Notes under the pieces: model-generated | Seen by the model: the letters and a program-made list of their open reading frames with translations, nothing else | Told to the model about the DNA's origin: nothing | Databases searched by the model: none | Made by a program: the position numbers and the translations under genes | Source: an uncultured Acidimicrobiaceae bacterium | Lineage (GTDB): Bacteria > Actinomycetota > Acidimicrobiia > Acidimicrobiales > Ilumatobacteraceae | Assembly: GCA_903919455.1 (NCBI GenBank) | Contig: CAIXIJ010000061.1 | Location: 1-64,000 of the forward strand | Reading direction: 5' to 3' | DNA length: 64,000 nt | In this document: in pieces, positions 53,311 through 63,049 of the stretch | Numbering within the stretch: position 1 is the first letter of the stretch | How the letters are laid out: the number at the start of each line of letters is the position of its first letter

Positions 53311-54429
53311 ATGGTCGCCGAACCGCTCGCCGACCTGAAGGTGGTCGACATCTCCACCGTCATTGCCGGGCCGAACTGCGCTCGCTATCTGGCCGACTTC
53401 GGCGCCGACGTCATCAAGGTGGAGCGACCCGAGGGCGACAGCCTTCGCAACATGGCCTGGCGCGACCCCCGAGATCACAGCGGCCTGTGGTGGAAGATGG
53501 TGAACCGCAACAAGCGCAGCATCGCTCTCGACCTGAAGGACCCCGACGATCTTGCGGTGTTGCGCGGCCTCCTGGCCGAGGCCGACGTGCTGGTGGAGAA
53601 CTTCCGACCCGGAGCCCTCGAGCGACTGGGCCTGTCGCCCGACACGCTGCACACCGCCAACCCGCGGCTGGTGGTCACCCGCGTCACCGGCTTCGGGCAG
53701 ACCGGCCCCTACGCCGGCAAGCCCGGGTTCGCCACCATCGCCGAGAGCATGTCGGGCCTGGCCGCCATCAGCGGCGAACCCGGTGGCCAACCGCTGTTGC
53801 CGCCACTGGCATTGACCGACGAACTCACCGGCCTGGTGGCTGCGTTCGCCACGATGGTGGCTGTGCACAGCGGGGTGGGCCAAGTGGTGGACGTAAGCCT
53901 GCTGGAGAGCATGTTCCAGCTGATGAGTCCGTTGGTGAGCCTCTACGGCCTCACGGGCGAGCAGCAGCCACGCCTCGGTGCCGGCCTTCCGTACACGGTG
54001 CCCCGCGGTACCTACCAGTGCGCCGACGGCCTTTGGGTTGGCCTGTCCGCATCGGCCGATTCGGTGGCTGCTCGCGTGCTGCAGTTGCTGGGTGTGGCCG
54101 ATGACCCGCGCTTCACCACGTTCGCCGATCGCATGGCGCATCGCGAAGAGCTCGAGGCGTTGATGGTGGAGTTCTGCCGCACACGCACACGCAGCGAAGT
54201 GATCGCCGAGTTCGAGGCAGTCGACGCGGCAATCGGGCCCGTGCTCGACATGGCCGACATTGCGCTCGACCCCCACTTCGCTGCGCGCGACGCCATCGTG
54301 CAGCTCGACGGCACGCCGATGCAGGGTTTGATCGCCAAGCTCAGTGCTACGCCCGGGCGACTCAAGTGGCAGGGGCGGCCGCTCGACAGCGATGGCACGC
54401 ACATCCGTGAGCGAGGATGGGCTGAATGA
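53311..54429 (+). CDS. CaiB/BaiF family CoA-transferase
   Basis: LKVVDISTVIAGPNCARYLADFGADVIKVERPEGD, NRNKRSIALDLKDPDDLAVLRGLLAEADVLVENFRPGALERLGL. Confidence 0.92.
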   Translation: MVAEPLADLKVVDISTVIAGPNCARYLADFGADVIKVERPEGDSLRNMAWRDPRDHSGLWWKMVNRNKRSIALDLKDPDDLAVLRGLLAEADVLVENFRPGALERLGLSPDTLHTANPRLVVTRVTGFGQTGPYAGKPGFATIAESMSGLAAISGEPGGQPLLPPLALTDELTGLVAAFATMVAVHSGVGQVVDVSLLESMFQLMSPLVSLYGLTGEQQPRLGAGLPYTVPRGTYQCADGLWVGLSASADSVAARVLQLLGVADDPRFTTFADRMAHREELEALMVEFCRTRTRSEVIAEFEAVDAAIGPVLDMADIALDPHFAARDAIVQLDGTPMQGLIAKLSATPGRLKWQGRPLDSDGTHIRERGWAE

Positions 54430-54851
54430 GTGTTACACCACGCGCCTACGTTGCCGGCCCCCTGTTCGATGAAGGTGAACGGTGGTGGATCGAGAAGGTG
54501 GATGCGCTGGTGGCGGAGGCGGGGTTCATCACGTTCCTCCCGCACCGCGGCAACCCGCCCAAGGACGAGCACAACGTGCGCGCCATCTTCGAGAACGACA
54601 AACGCGGCATCGATGAGTGCGACGTGGTGGTGGCCAACCTGAACGGGGTGCTCACCGACGACGGCACCGCGTGGGAACTGGGCTACGCGTACGCCAAGGG
54701 CAAGTACATCATCGGCCTCCACACCGACTGGCGGATGCGGTTCGCCAACGAAGTGGTGAACCTGATGATGGAGTGCTCGATGGATCGGCTGGTGCGATCG
54801 CTCGACGAACTGCGTGCCGAGTTGGCCGAGTGGATGGCCGAGCGCGCCTGA
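54426..54851 (+). CDS. Nucleoside 2-deoxyribosyltransferase-like protein
   Basis: PRAYVAGPLFDEGERWWIEKVDALVAEAGF, IDECDVVVANLNGVLTDDGTAWELGYAYAKGKYIIGLHTD. Confidence 0.85.
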   Translation: MSVTPRAYVAGPLFDEGERWWIEKVDALVAEAGFITFLPHRGNPPKDEHNVRAIFENDKRGIDECDVVVANLNGVLTDDGTAWELGYAYAKGKYIIGLHTDWRMRFANEVVNLMMECSMDRLVRSLDELRAELAEWMAERA

Positions 54852-54852
54852 C

Positions 54853-55500
54853 TCAGGCCTGCACGCCGATAGGGCAACTCACGCCGGTACCACCGATGCC
54901 GCAGTAGCCGTTGGGGTTCTTTGCCAGGTACTGCTGGTGGTACGGCTCGGCATAGAAGAACTCGGTGAGCGGCTTCACCTCAGTGGTGATATCGCCATAG
55001 CGAGCGGCACGCAAACGCTCCTGATACATCGCGAGGCTGCTCTGCACGGCGGCCTCCTGCGACGGGTCGGTGGTGTAGATGGCGCTGCGGTACTGGGAGC
55101 CCATGTCGTTGCCCTGGCGCATGCCCTGAGTGGGGTCGTGGTTTTCCCAGAACACCTTCAACAGTTGCTCGAAGGTGACCTTCGCCGGATCGAACGCCAC
55201 CAGCACCACTTCCGAGTGACCGGTTCGACCACTGCAGGCTTCCTCATAGGTGCAATTCGGGGTGTACCCACCGGCGTAGCCCACGGCAGTGGAGTACACG
55301 CCCTCGGTTTGCCAGAACTTGCGTTCCGCCCCCCAGAAGCAACCGAGGCCGAACACTGCGGTCTGCATGCCAGCGGGCCACGGGCCCACCAACGGCGCGT
55401 CGAGCACGAAGTGACGCTCGGGAACGGGCATGGTCTGATCGGTGCGACCCGGCAGTGCTGCGTCGGGGGTCACCATCTCGGTCTTCTGGCGGAACAGCAT
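54853..55500 (-). CDS. msrA: Peptide-methionine (S)-S-oxide reductase
   Basis: [84 protein letters not shown]. Confidence 0.95.
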   Translation of the reverse strand: MLFRQKTEMVTPDAALPGRTDQTMPVPERHFVLDAPLVGPWPAGMQTAVFGLGCFWGAERKFWQTEGVYSTAVGYAGGYTPNCTYEEACSGRTGHSEVVLVAFDPAKVTFEQLLKVFWENHDPTQGMRQGNDMGSQYRSAIYTTDPSQEAAVQSSLAMYQERLRAARYGDITTEVKPLTEFFYAEPYHQQYLAKNPNGYCGIGGTGVSCPIGVQA

Positions 55501-55542
55501 GGAGCCAGGCTACGCGCACACGCCTGAGTAGCGTGATCGGTC

Positions 55543-56043
55543 GTGCTGATTCGCCCATTCGAACCCGACGACCTGGCCAACGTCCTAGCGTTGAACAACG
55601 CGTCCGTGCCCGACGTGAACGAACTCAGCGAGGACGAAGTGCTGCGCCTCGCAGGGTTGTCGGATGCGGCGCTGGTGGCGGAGGTGGATGGCGGCTTCGC
55701 GGGGTTCTGTTGGGTGATGGGCCCCGGCCTGCCCTACGAGAGCCTCAACTACGCGTGGTTCAGCGAGCGCTACCCCAACTTCGTGTACCTCGACCGCATT
55801 GCGGTGCATCCTCACTTCCGCCGCTACGGCGTCGGCAGTGCGTTCTATTCAGAGTTGGCGCGCCGGTTCGCGGGAACGCGTCCGGTGATGCTGTGCGAAG
55901 TGAACCTGCGTCCTCGCAACGAAGCATCGTTGCGATTTCACGAGCGCGTCGGGTTCCGCGAAGTCGGCCAACAGGACACCGACGGCGGGGCCAAGACCGT
56001 CAGCCTGTTGGCGTGGTCGCTGTCGGAGGATCAGGCGGGCTGA
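55543..56043 (+). CDS. GNAT family N-acetyltransferase
   Basis: VYLDRIAVHPHFRRYGVGSAFYSELARRF, CEVNLRPRNEASLRFHERVGFREVG. Confidence 0.87.
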   Translation: MLIRPFEPDDLANVLALNNASVPDVNELSEDEVLRLAGLSDAALVAEVDGGFAGFCWVMGPGLPYESLNYAWFSERYPNFVYLDRIAVHPHFRRYGVGSAFYSELARRFAGTRPVMLCEVNLRPRNEASLRFHERVGFREVGQQDTDGGAKTVSLLAWSLSEDQAG

Positions 56044-56753
56044 TCGGGGGCGAGCGCCGGCCACACTTGGCCGACGCTGGCGTTCAATCGGCGCGACGGT
56101 CGCGACGGCTGCACCACCCGGTCTGAGAGCGTCCATGCGACGTCGTCGGATGGTGGAAAGCGCGAGAACAAGTACGACGCAAGCACATACACGAGTTCCT
56201 GCTCGATGTGCGGGCGAAACTCGGGCTCGGTGGCGTTGTAACCATTCAGCATGCCGAGGGTGATGCCCACCATCGTGCGGGCAACGATCATGTTCTCGAT
56301 GTCGGGGATGCCGGGAACCCGGTTCTTGACGAGCGCGCTCGCAACGTCGAGAAGGCGCTCGTGCATCAGGCGGCCGGCGCCGGCTTCGCCACCGGTGATG
56401 CACAGGGACACCGCCGCAGGGTTGTGCTCCACGTAGACACACAGGGTGCGAATGGCATGCTGCAACACCACTGATGTGGCTTCACCAACGTGCATCGACA
56501 TCGCCGCCGTGAGGGCATCGGTCATCCGGGTTGCGCCCCGTTCCACGAGGGCCGTGATGACCGCGGGAATGTCGGGGAACCAGTAATAGACGCGACCGAT
56601 CGACATACCGGCTTCATTCGCGAGCTCGTTCGCGGTGAAGCCCACCTGCCCTTGCTGCGCGATCAACCGTTCGGCGGCATCGAGGATGGCGTCGATGGAC
56701 TGTTGGCTACGCCGCTGACGCGGTTCAGTCCTCAGTTCCTGCATCGGTCGCAC
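56031..56753 (-). CDS. TetR family transcriptional regulator
   Basis: SIDAILDAAERLIAQQGQVGFTANELANEAGMSIGRVYYWFPDIPAVITALVERG. Confidence 0.85.
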   Translation of the reverse strand: MRPMQELRTEPRQRRSQQSIDAILDAAERLIAQQGQVGFTANELANEAGMSIGRVYYWFPDIPAVITALVERGATRMTDALTAAMSMHVGEATSVVLQHAIRTLCVYVEHNPAAVSLCITGGEAGAGRLMHERLLDVASALVKNRVPGIPDIENMIVARTMVGITLGMLNGYNATEPEFRPHIEQELVYVLASYLFSRFPPSDDVAWTLSDRVVQPSRPSRRLNASVGQVWPALAPDQPA

Positions 56754-56790
56754 CCTAGGCGGTGTAGGGAGCGAGCACTACAGTGAGGTC

Positions 56791-57561
56791 ATGAAAATGG
56801 CCGCAATTCAGCACGACATCGTGTGGAACGATCGCGACGCGAACTTTGCCCGATTGGCTCCAATGGTGGCTGCCGCGGCCGCGGGCGGTGCGCGACTGGT
56901 GCTGCTCACCGAGACCTTCTCCACGGGCTTCGCCGTGGACAATCCGCACCTCGGCGAGCCCGAAGGCGGCCCCTCATCGACGTTCCTCCGCGAGCAGGCG
57001 GAGCTCCATGGGGTATGGGTGGGCGGCAGTTGCCCAGAGGTTCCCGCCGACAGCGAGCCATCCGATCACCGACCGGCGAACAGCTTCGTGCTGGCTGGCC
57101 CCGACGGCACGGTGCATCGCTATCGCAAGATCCATCCGTTCACATTCGGTGGAGAAGACGCCCATTTCCGTGCCGGCACCGAGCTGGCGCAGGTGGAGGT
57201 GGAAGGCGTGCGAATCTCCCTCTTCGTGTGCTATGACCTGCGCTTTTCCGACGAGTTCTGGGGCCTGGCGAACACCACCGACGTGTATCTCGTGCCGGCG
57301 AACTGGCCCGAAGGTCGGCGCAACCACTGGATGGCATTGCTGCAAGCTCGGGCTATCGAGAACCAGGCCTACGTGGTGGGCTGCAACCGCGTGGGCCAGG
57401 GCGGCGGGTTGAACTATGTGGGCGACAGTCGCATCGTCGACCCACTCGGCGAACTGCTCGCCACGGGTTCGCAGGGTGAGACCATCCTCTTCGCCGACAT
57501 CGAACCGTCGCGGGTGGCTGCGGTGCGCGACCAATTCCGGTTCCTGCCCGACCGGCGCTGA
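56791..57561 (+). CDS. Carbon-nitrogen hydrolase (nitrilase superfamily, omega-amidase-like)
   Basis: LVLLTETFSTGF, YRKIHPFTFGGEDAHFRAG, LFVCYDLRFSDEFW, NWPEGRRNHWMALLQARAIENQAYVVGCNRVG. Confidence 0.9.
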   Translation: MKMAAIQHDIVWNDRDANFARLAPMVAAAAAGGARLVLLTETFSTGFAVDNPHLGEPEGGPSSTFLREQAELHGVWVGGSCPEVPADSEPSDHRPANSFVLAGPDGTVHRYRKIHPFTFGGEDAHFRAGTELAQVEVEGVRISLFVCYDLRFSDEFWGLANTTDVYLVPANWPEGRRNHWMALLQARAIENQAYVVGCNRVGQGGGLNYVGDSRIVDPLGELLATGSQGETILFADIEPSRVAAVRDQFRFLPDRR

Positions 57562-57638
57562 GGCCTCGCCCTCGCCGAAACGTTCGGTGCGCCAGGCGCG
57601 TCCATAGTGTGCAATTGGTTATTGAACACTATTCGATT

Positions 57639-58808
57639 TCAACCCAATTGCTGCAGCCTCTCCACTGCGTCGTCGAGCACGCTGAGTTGCTTGCAGAAGG
57701 CGAAGCGCACCAGGTGTCGGCCCTCGTGCTTGTTCACGTACATCACCTCGGTGGGAATGGCCACCACACCGACGCGATGCGGCAGTGCCCGGCAGAACGC
57801 CATGCCATCGCCGTCGGGCTGGAGCGGCCGGATGTCGACCGTCACGAAGTAGGTGCTCTGGGTGGGAAACACCGTGAACCCGGCCTCCAGCAAACCCGGC
57901 ATCAGACGATCGCGTTTGGCCTGCAGGTCGGCGGCCAGATGGTCGTAGAAGGAGTCGGGCAGACCGAGACCAAGGGCGATGGCTGGCTGGAAGGGCCCGC
58001 CATTCACGTAGGTGAGGAACTGCTTCGCCGTGCGAATGGCGGCCACCACCTCGGCCGGGCCACACACCCAGCCGATCTTCCAGCCGGTGGTGTTGAACGT
58101 CTTGCCACCGCTGGAAATCACCACCGTGCGCTCGCGCATGCCCGGTAGCGACGACAGCGCAATGTGTTCCAGCCCGTCGAACACCAGGTGCTCGTAGACC
58201 TCGTCGGTCACCACCAGAAGGTCGTGCTCGATGGCGAGGTCGGCAACCAACTGCACTTCCTCGCGGGTGAACACCCGACCGGTGGGGTTGTGCGGCGAGT
58301 TGAACAGGATGAGCTTCGTCTTCGGAGTGATCGCGCGGCGCAGTTCCACCGGGTCGATGGCGTAGTGCGGCGGGCGAATGGTGACCGGCTTCGCAACCGC
58401 GCCCGCCATAGCGATGCACGGCGCGTAACTGTCGAACATCGGCTCGAGCACCACCACTTCGTCGCCGGTGTCGAGCAGGGCCAGCAGCGTGCCGGCAAGC
58501 GCCTCAGTTGCGCCAGCGGTGACCAGCACCTCGGAGTCGGGGTCGTACTCGATGCCGTAGAAGCGCTGCTGGTGCGCCGAGATGGCCTGCCGCAACACCG
58601 GCATCCCCGGCCCGGGCGGGTACTGGTTCAGCCCGCCGTTGATGGCATCGATGGCCGCGTCGAGCACCTCGCGCGGGCCGTCGCTGTCGGGGAAACCCTG
58701 CCCCAGATTCACGCTGCCGGTGGCAACAGCCAACGCCGACATCTCGGCAAAAATGGTGGTGCCGAAGCCCTGCAGCTTGGCGGTGAGATGGGGCACGCGA
58801 GCAGACAT
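57639..58808 (-). CDS. Pyridoxal-phosphate aminotransferase (class I/II)
   Basis: VNLGQGFPDSDGP, LILFNSPHNPTGRVFTREE, VVTDEVYEHLVFDG, VISSGGKTFNTTGWKIGWVCGP. Confidence 0.92.
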   Translation of the reverse strand: MSARVPHLTAKLQGFGTTIFAEMSALAVATGSVNLGQGFPDSDGPREVLDAAIDAINGGLNQYPPGPGMPVLRQAISAHQQRFYGIEYDPDSEVLVTAGATEALAGTLLALLDTGDEVVVLEPMFDSYAPCIAMAGAVAKPVTIRPPHYAIDPVELRRAITPKTKLILFNSPHNPTGRVFTREEVQLVADLAIEHDLLVVTDEVYEHLVFDGLEHIALSSLPGMRERTVVISSGGKTFNTTGWKIGWVCGPAEVVAAIRTAKQFLTYVNGGPFQPAIALGLGLPDSFYDHLAADLQAKRDRLMPGLLEAGFTVFPTQSTYFVTVDIRPLQPDGDGMAFCRALPHRVGVVAIPTEVMYVNKHEGRHLVRFAFCKQLSVLDDAVERLQQLG

Positions 58809-58845
58809 CGTCGCACAGGTTATGCGGCCTCCTAACGTGTGCGGC

Positions 58846-59745
58846 GTGCCCGAACTCGACGCCTCCCCGTACCGGGCCGCGATCCGCCGGTCGCTCATGA
58901 TCGCCGCTCTTGCCGCAGCGTCGGTGGCCGTCTTCTACATCGTGTTCGTGCGTACCAAATGGGGGCAGGAGATCGACGACCTTGCGTTCGAGGGCCGCCA
59001 CGCCGCCAAGCTGGAATCCACTCGACGCCTGAACCGAATGCTCAACGCGGTTACCGAAAGCTCGCTGTTCCTGCTCGGTGGCGCCATCGTGCTGATCGCC
59101 TTCGCACAGCGACGCATCCGGTTGGTGTTCGTGGTGGGGGCCAGCATGTCGATGGCGGTGCTCACCACCGAGGTGCTGAAGCTGAAGTTGCTCACTCGGC
59201 CGGTGTTCAGCGACGTGCAGGGCATCCCCCAGAACAGCTACCCGAGCGGTCACGCCACCATCGGCATGGTGCTATCGCTGGGCCTGGTGATGGTGAGCAC
59301 CTCGGGCACGCGCCGTTGGGCCGCGGCACTCGCTGCGCTCCTGTCCACCGCATTCGGCACGGCCGTGCTGGCCTCGGGCTGGCATCGGCCGAGCGACTCA
59401 CTGGGCGCCTACGGCGTGGCCTTGGCCTGGTTCGCCGCAGGCAACGCTGTGCTGCTGTGGAGCGACTGGCGGCATCCGTACGCGCACGGCATGGCCAGCG
59501 ACGCCGACCGGGCGCCGTCGCGTGGCCTGCTTGTGGGCGCCGCAGTGGCAATGCTCGGCTTCCTGGGGTTCACCCTGTTCCGCTCCCTGCAAGATCAGGG
59601 CCTACAGACGGTGGCGTATGCGCGCGCCTACGTGCTGGCGTGCCTCATCATCGACGTCTTGGGTGTCGGTGTGGTGCTGCTGTTCAGCGTGATGACCGGC
59701 CGCCGGGCGCGCCGTCGCCGCGACGAGTGGCCGCAGGGCGCCTGA
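58846..59745 (+). CDS. PAP2 phosphatase family membrane protein
   Basis: LKLKLLTRPVF, NSYPSGHATIGMVLSLGLVMV, ASGWHRPSDSLGAYGVALAWF; start GTG 58846 or ATG 58822. Confidence 0.82.
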   Translation: MPELDASPYRAAIRRSLMIAALAAASVAVFYIVFVRTKWGQEIDDLAFEGRHAAKLESTRRLNRMLNAVTESSLFLLGGAIVLIAFAQRRIRLVFVVGASMSMAVLTTEVLKLKLLTRPVFSDVQGIPQNSYPSGHATIGMVLSLGLVMVSTSGTRRWAAALAALLSTAFGTAVLASGWHRPSDSLGAYGVALAWFAAGNAVLLWSDWRHPYAHGMASDADRAPSRGLLVGAAVAMLGFLGFTLFRSLQDQGLQTVAYARAYVLACLIIDVLGVGVVLLFSVMTGRRARRRRDEWPQGA

Positions 59746-59852
59746 CCCAGGATCCCAAACTCGGGCACCGTGTCGCGGCTCGATCACCATCGATGGCGGT
59801 GGGGCCGCGACAAGAATGAAGTTGGTGAGCAGGTAGGGCAGGGCGGAAGGGG

Positions 59853-60959
59853 TCAGGTGGGGGTGGCGGTGACCTGGCCGCCCGGGCCGACCTGCACCGT
59901 CCATCCGTCGAACGCCACAGTGTCGCCGGGTTGCAGCAGCCTTGTGAAGGGCGCTTCCCCGAGGGGTTCGAAGTCGGACACAGCCCCACCAGTAACGGAA
60001 ACGCGATGGACGGCGAGGCCGGCCCGAGGCAGATGGTCGTCGTAGCCGTCGTCGGGCACGAGTTCAACGGTGAGGAAGTGTGCGGCATCGATGGGCAACA
60101 CCAGCATTCGCGTACCCGCAGCGCCATTGCCTGGAGCGAGAGTGGCCGTGACGGCCCCGTCGGCCACCACCACATCAGCTGCAGGAATCCAGCCCGCGAG
60201 CACGCGGTGCAAGGCCAGCGCATCGGGGGCATCGCGTCGGTCGGGATTCACGTCGCGTGGAGCGGCACTGTTGCTCATGACGTCGAGCGCACTGAGGTAG
60301 TCGCCCGTGGACGACACACCGCTGTGCACCCACCCGAGCGTGTGACCGAGTTCGTGCTCCACCAAATCCATCGGCGGGTTGTCGCCCCACGTGGCCCGGT
60401 CGAAGTCGGCCCCGCCCACGTAGGCATACCGGCGAGTGACGGCCACGTTCTCGCGGGTGGAGGTGGGGTTGCCACCGCTGCCTATGCCGCCTGATGCTGG
60501 CGGGGCCTGCTCGGCGTCGGCGACTGCGAGCACCACGTTCGCCGTCGCTGACGCTTTCGCGATGGCCGACTCCACGCACTCCTTCGAGCCTTCGCTGACG
60601 GCGAGCGACACTTCACCGCCAGCCACGAACGATGGCGTGTAGGCGCCGTGCGACACGCTGTCGAAGTAGCGGCTCACCTGTTGCTGGAAAAGGCCCGCAA
60701 GTGGCGCCGGCGCAAGCGCGAGACGCAGCGGCAAACCGCCGTACTCCTTCGCCGTGCTGCCGTTTGGAACATGACACACCCACACCTCGACCACGTCGGT
60801 GCCGGTGGATCGCCACTGCCCAGGCACGGACCGTGCCACCAATTCGTCGAACACCGCGCCCGCCGCCGACGGCGCCGGCTGCGAGTCGGGGCCCGAACAA
60901 CCCGTCGCCGCAACCAGCATGGCAAGCACCACCGCGCCGCGTGCCACGATGTGGGGCAT
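59853..60959 (-). CDS. Metzincin-type zinc metalloprotease lipoprotein
   Basis: MLVAATGCSG lipobox; HELGHTLGWVHSG (HExxHxxGxxH) with downstream LDVMSN Met-turn-like. Confidence 0.75.
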   Translation of the reverse strand: MPHIVARGAVVLAMLVAATGCSGPDSQPAPSAAGAVFDELVARSVPGQWRSTGTDVVEVWVCHVPNGSTAKEYGGLPLRLALAPAPLAGLFQQQVSRYFDSVSHGAYTPSFVAGGEVSLAVSEGSKECVESAIAKASATANVVLAVADAEQAPPASGGIGSGGNPTSTRENVAVTRRYAYVGGADFDRATWGDNPPMDLVEHELGHTLGWVHSGVSSTGDYLSALDVMSNSAAPRDVNPDRRDAPDALALHRVLAGWIPAADVVVADGAVTATLAPGNGAAGTRMLVLPIDAAHFLTVELVPDDGYDDHLPRAGLAVHRVSVTGGAVSDFEPLGEAPFTRLLQPGDTVAFDGWTVQVGPGGQVTATPT

Positions 60960-61731
60960 GGCTGTCAGTCGTTCACGTCGACAACTGCTGGGTAACCCGG
61001 TCTCGCGCACGGTGTTGTCCTTCTGGGCATGGTTCGTGCTGGGCATCATCGTCATCATCTGGGTGCCAATGGTGGCGCTCGTCTGGGTGGTCACCGTACC
61101 GTTCGACAAGGGCCGCTACTGGCCGGGCTGGTTGTTTCGCAAGCTCTGCGTGGTGCACAACTGGTTCAACCCTCTGTGGCGCTTCCGCACCTCCGGTGTG
61201 AAGATCGACGACCCTCGCCGCCCGTACGTGATTCTCTCCAACCACGAGAGCTTCGTCGACATGCTGCTCCTCTCGCACCTGCCGTGGGAGATGAAGTGGC
61301 TCTCGAAGGAGACGGTCTTCAAGATCCCGCTGGTCGGTTGGCTGATGACCATGGCTGGCGACGTTCGCCTCATCCGCGGCAACAAGGAGAGCATCGTCGA
61401 GGCGATGAAGGACTGCAGCGATCGCCTCGGCAAGCGCACCAGCGTGATGCTGTTCCCGGAAGGCACCCGCACCCGCGATGGTTCACTGGGCCAGTTCAAG
61501 GATGGTGCCTTCCGGCTGGCCATCGAACACCAGGTGCCGATCCTTCCGATGGTGGTAAACGGCACCCGTGAGGCGCTGCAGGCCGGCAGCTGGAAGATGA
61601 ACGTCACCGATGCCGAGGTGCGCGTGATGGAACCCATCTCCACCACTGGCCTCACCCTGGACGATGTGCCCGAACTCCGCGAACGCGTTCGCAACATCAT
61701 CGCTGCCGAGCTGGAAGCGATGCGGAGCTAA
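60958..61731 (+). CDS. 1-acyl-sn-glycerol-3-phosphate acyltransferase
   Basis: VILSNHESFVDMLLLSHLPWEMKWLSKETVFKIPLVGWLMTMAGDVRLIRG, LFPEGTRTRDGSLGQFKDGAFRLA. Confidence 0.88.
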   Translation: MAVSRSRRQLLGNPVSRTVLSFWAWFVLGIIVIIWVPMVALVWVVTVPFDKGRYWPGWLFRKLCVVHNWFNPLWRFRTSGVKIDDPRRPYVILSNHESFVDMLLLSHLPWEMKWLSKETVFKIPLVGWLMTMAGDVRLIRGNKESIVEAMKDCSDRLGKRTSVMLFPEGTRTRDGSLGQFKDGAFRLAIEHQVPILPMVVNGTREALQAGSWKMNVTDAEVRVMEPISTTGLTLDDVPELRERVRNIIAAELEAMRS

Positions 61732-61733
61732 CG

Positions 61734-62255
61734 GTGCCGAAGCTTTTCTCCAGCAACGACGAATCGGATCTGGTCCGCGCAGAACGCGACGTGCGCGAAG
61801 CCTTCACCGGTCTCGACCTCGACCTCAGCGCGCTGGCAGCGGTGAGCAACATCTTCCGTGCCGCCACCGCGGTGCGGAATCACATGGAGAACAACATCCT
61901 GGCCGAGCACGAGTTGTCGTGGAGTGCCTTCACGGCGCTGTTCGTGCTGCGCGTGTGGGGCGAGATGGATGCACGGTCGCTTGCCTCTGAAGCGGGCGTC
62001 ACGGCCGCCACGTTGACCGGCGTGATGAAGACGCTCGAGGGGCGCCAGATGCTGAAGCGCCGCAACGACCGCGTGGATGGTCGGCGGGTGATGGTGAGCG
62101 TCACCCCAAAGGGCCGCAAGGTGGTCGACGACATCATGCCGAAGTTCAACCGCCACGAAGCCTTGGTCACCCAGGCGCTCGACACCGAGGAACTCGACGA
62201 CATGGCGCGGTTCCTGCGCGTGGTGCTGCGCACCGTCGACGCCATCGACCTCTGA
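61734..62255 (+). CDS. MarR family transcriptional regulator
   Basis: HELSWSAFTALFVLRVWGEMDARSLASEAGVTAATLTGVMKTLEGRQMLKRRNDRVDGRRVMVSVTPKGRKVV. Confidence 0.87.
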   Translation: MPKLFSSNDESDLVRAERDVREAFTGLDLDLSALAAVSNIFRAATAVRNHMENNILAEHELSWSAFTALFVLRVWGEMDARSLASEAGVTAATLTGVMKTLEGRQMLKRRNDRVDGRRVMVSVTPKGRKVVDDIMPKFNRHEALVTQALDTEELDDMARFLRVVLRTVDAIDL

Positions 62256-62412
62256 ACCGCGATCTGCCGACCTTGGGCTCCACAAGATGGGTCGGCTCAC
62301 TCGGCTTGTGGCTGCGGGTCAGATGACGATCGGATCGGTCGGCGTCGGTGCCCGCCATGTAGCCAAACTGGTCGAGCGTGTGAGGGGCGACATCGACCCG
62401 AAGGCCCCACCG

Positions 62413-62955
62413 TCAGTCCGTGCTGGCACGGACGAGTCGGTCGACGTCGGTCCAGCGGTAGTGCACCTCTTCGACCGTCGGCGCCCACTCGGCCGGTGCG
62501 GAGCCGGTGAGCTCGCCTCCCAGGCGCTCGTAGAACGCCCGAGCCCGTATGTTGCCGGCAACGACGTTCAGTGACAGTTCCGCACAGCCGTGTTCACGGA
62601 GTGCCTCGGCGATCGCCCCGAGGAGGCGACGGCCGACGCCGCCGCTGCGGCGGGCCGGCAGCACGTGCAGCGAGTCGACATATCCGGTCTGCAGGTCACC
62701 AGTGACGAATCCGATCACCATGCCCTCGCACTCGGCGACTACGACCCGCGTACCTGCCTCCTCGAGGAGCGATCGAAAGGCGGCGCGCTGCGCAGCGACG
62801 TCGAGGAACGGCGCGAGCATCTGTTCGTCGACGAGTTCCGTATAGGTGCTGCGCCACCCTTCGACCTTCACGGTGGCGAGTGCCTCGACGTCGTCAGGGT
62901 GCGCGTTCCGAAGCGTTGTCGCGTTCTCGTCAGCGGTGCTGGAGGTGTTGCCCAC
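62413..62955 (-). CDS. GNAT family N-acetyltransferase
   Basis: LRNAHPDDVEALATVKVEGWRSTYTELVDEQ, YVDSLHVLPARRSGGVGRRLLGAIAEALREHG, NIRARAFYERLGGELTG. Confidence 0.88.
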   Translation of the reverse strand: MGNTSSTADENATTLRNAHPDDVEALATVKVEGWRSTYTELVDEQMLAPFLDVAAQRAAFRSLLEEAGTRVVVAECEGMVIGFVTGDLQTGYVDSLHVLPARRSGGVGRRLLGAIAEALREHGCAELSLNVVAGNIRARAFYERLGGELTGSAPAEWAPTVEEVHYRWTDVDRLVRASTD

Positions 62956-63014
62956 CGGCTCAGTCTGTCGCAGCGGGCAGGCGCGTCAACCGCGAGAAAT
63001 TTTCGTCGATCTGG

Positions 63015-63043
63015 TTGACTGATCGAACATATGTTCGTATAAT
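63015..63043 (+). promoter_or_regulatory. LexA-type (SOS box) regulated promoter
   Basis: TTGACT (63015-63020), 17-nt spacer containing CGAACATATGTTCG (63024-63037), TATAAT (63038-63043). Confidence 0.82.
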
Positions 63044-63049
63044 GGTTTC

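Noticed and set aside
57609-57649. AT-rich inverted repeat GCAATTGG...CCAATTGC at the end of the aminotransferase gene
   Set aside because: Short 8-bp arms with a 25-nt spacer overlapping the stop codon; likely chance or a weak terminator.
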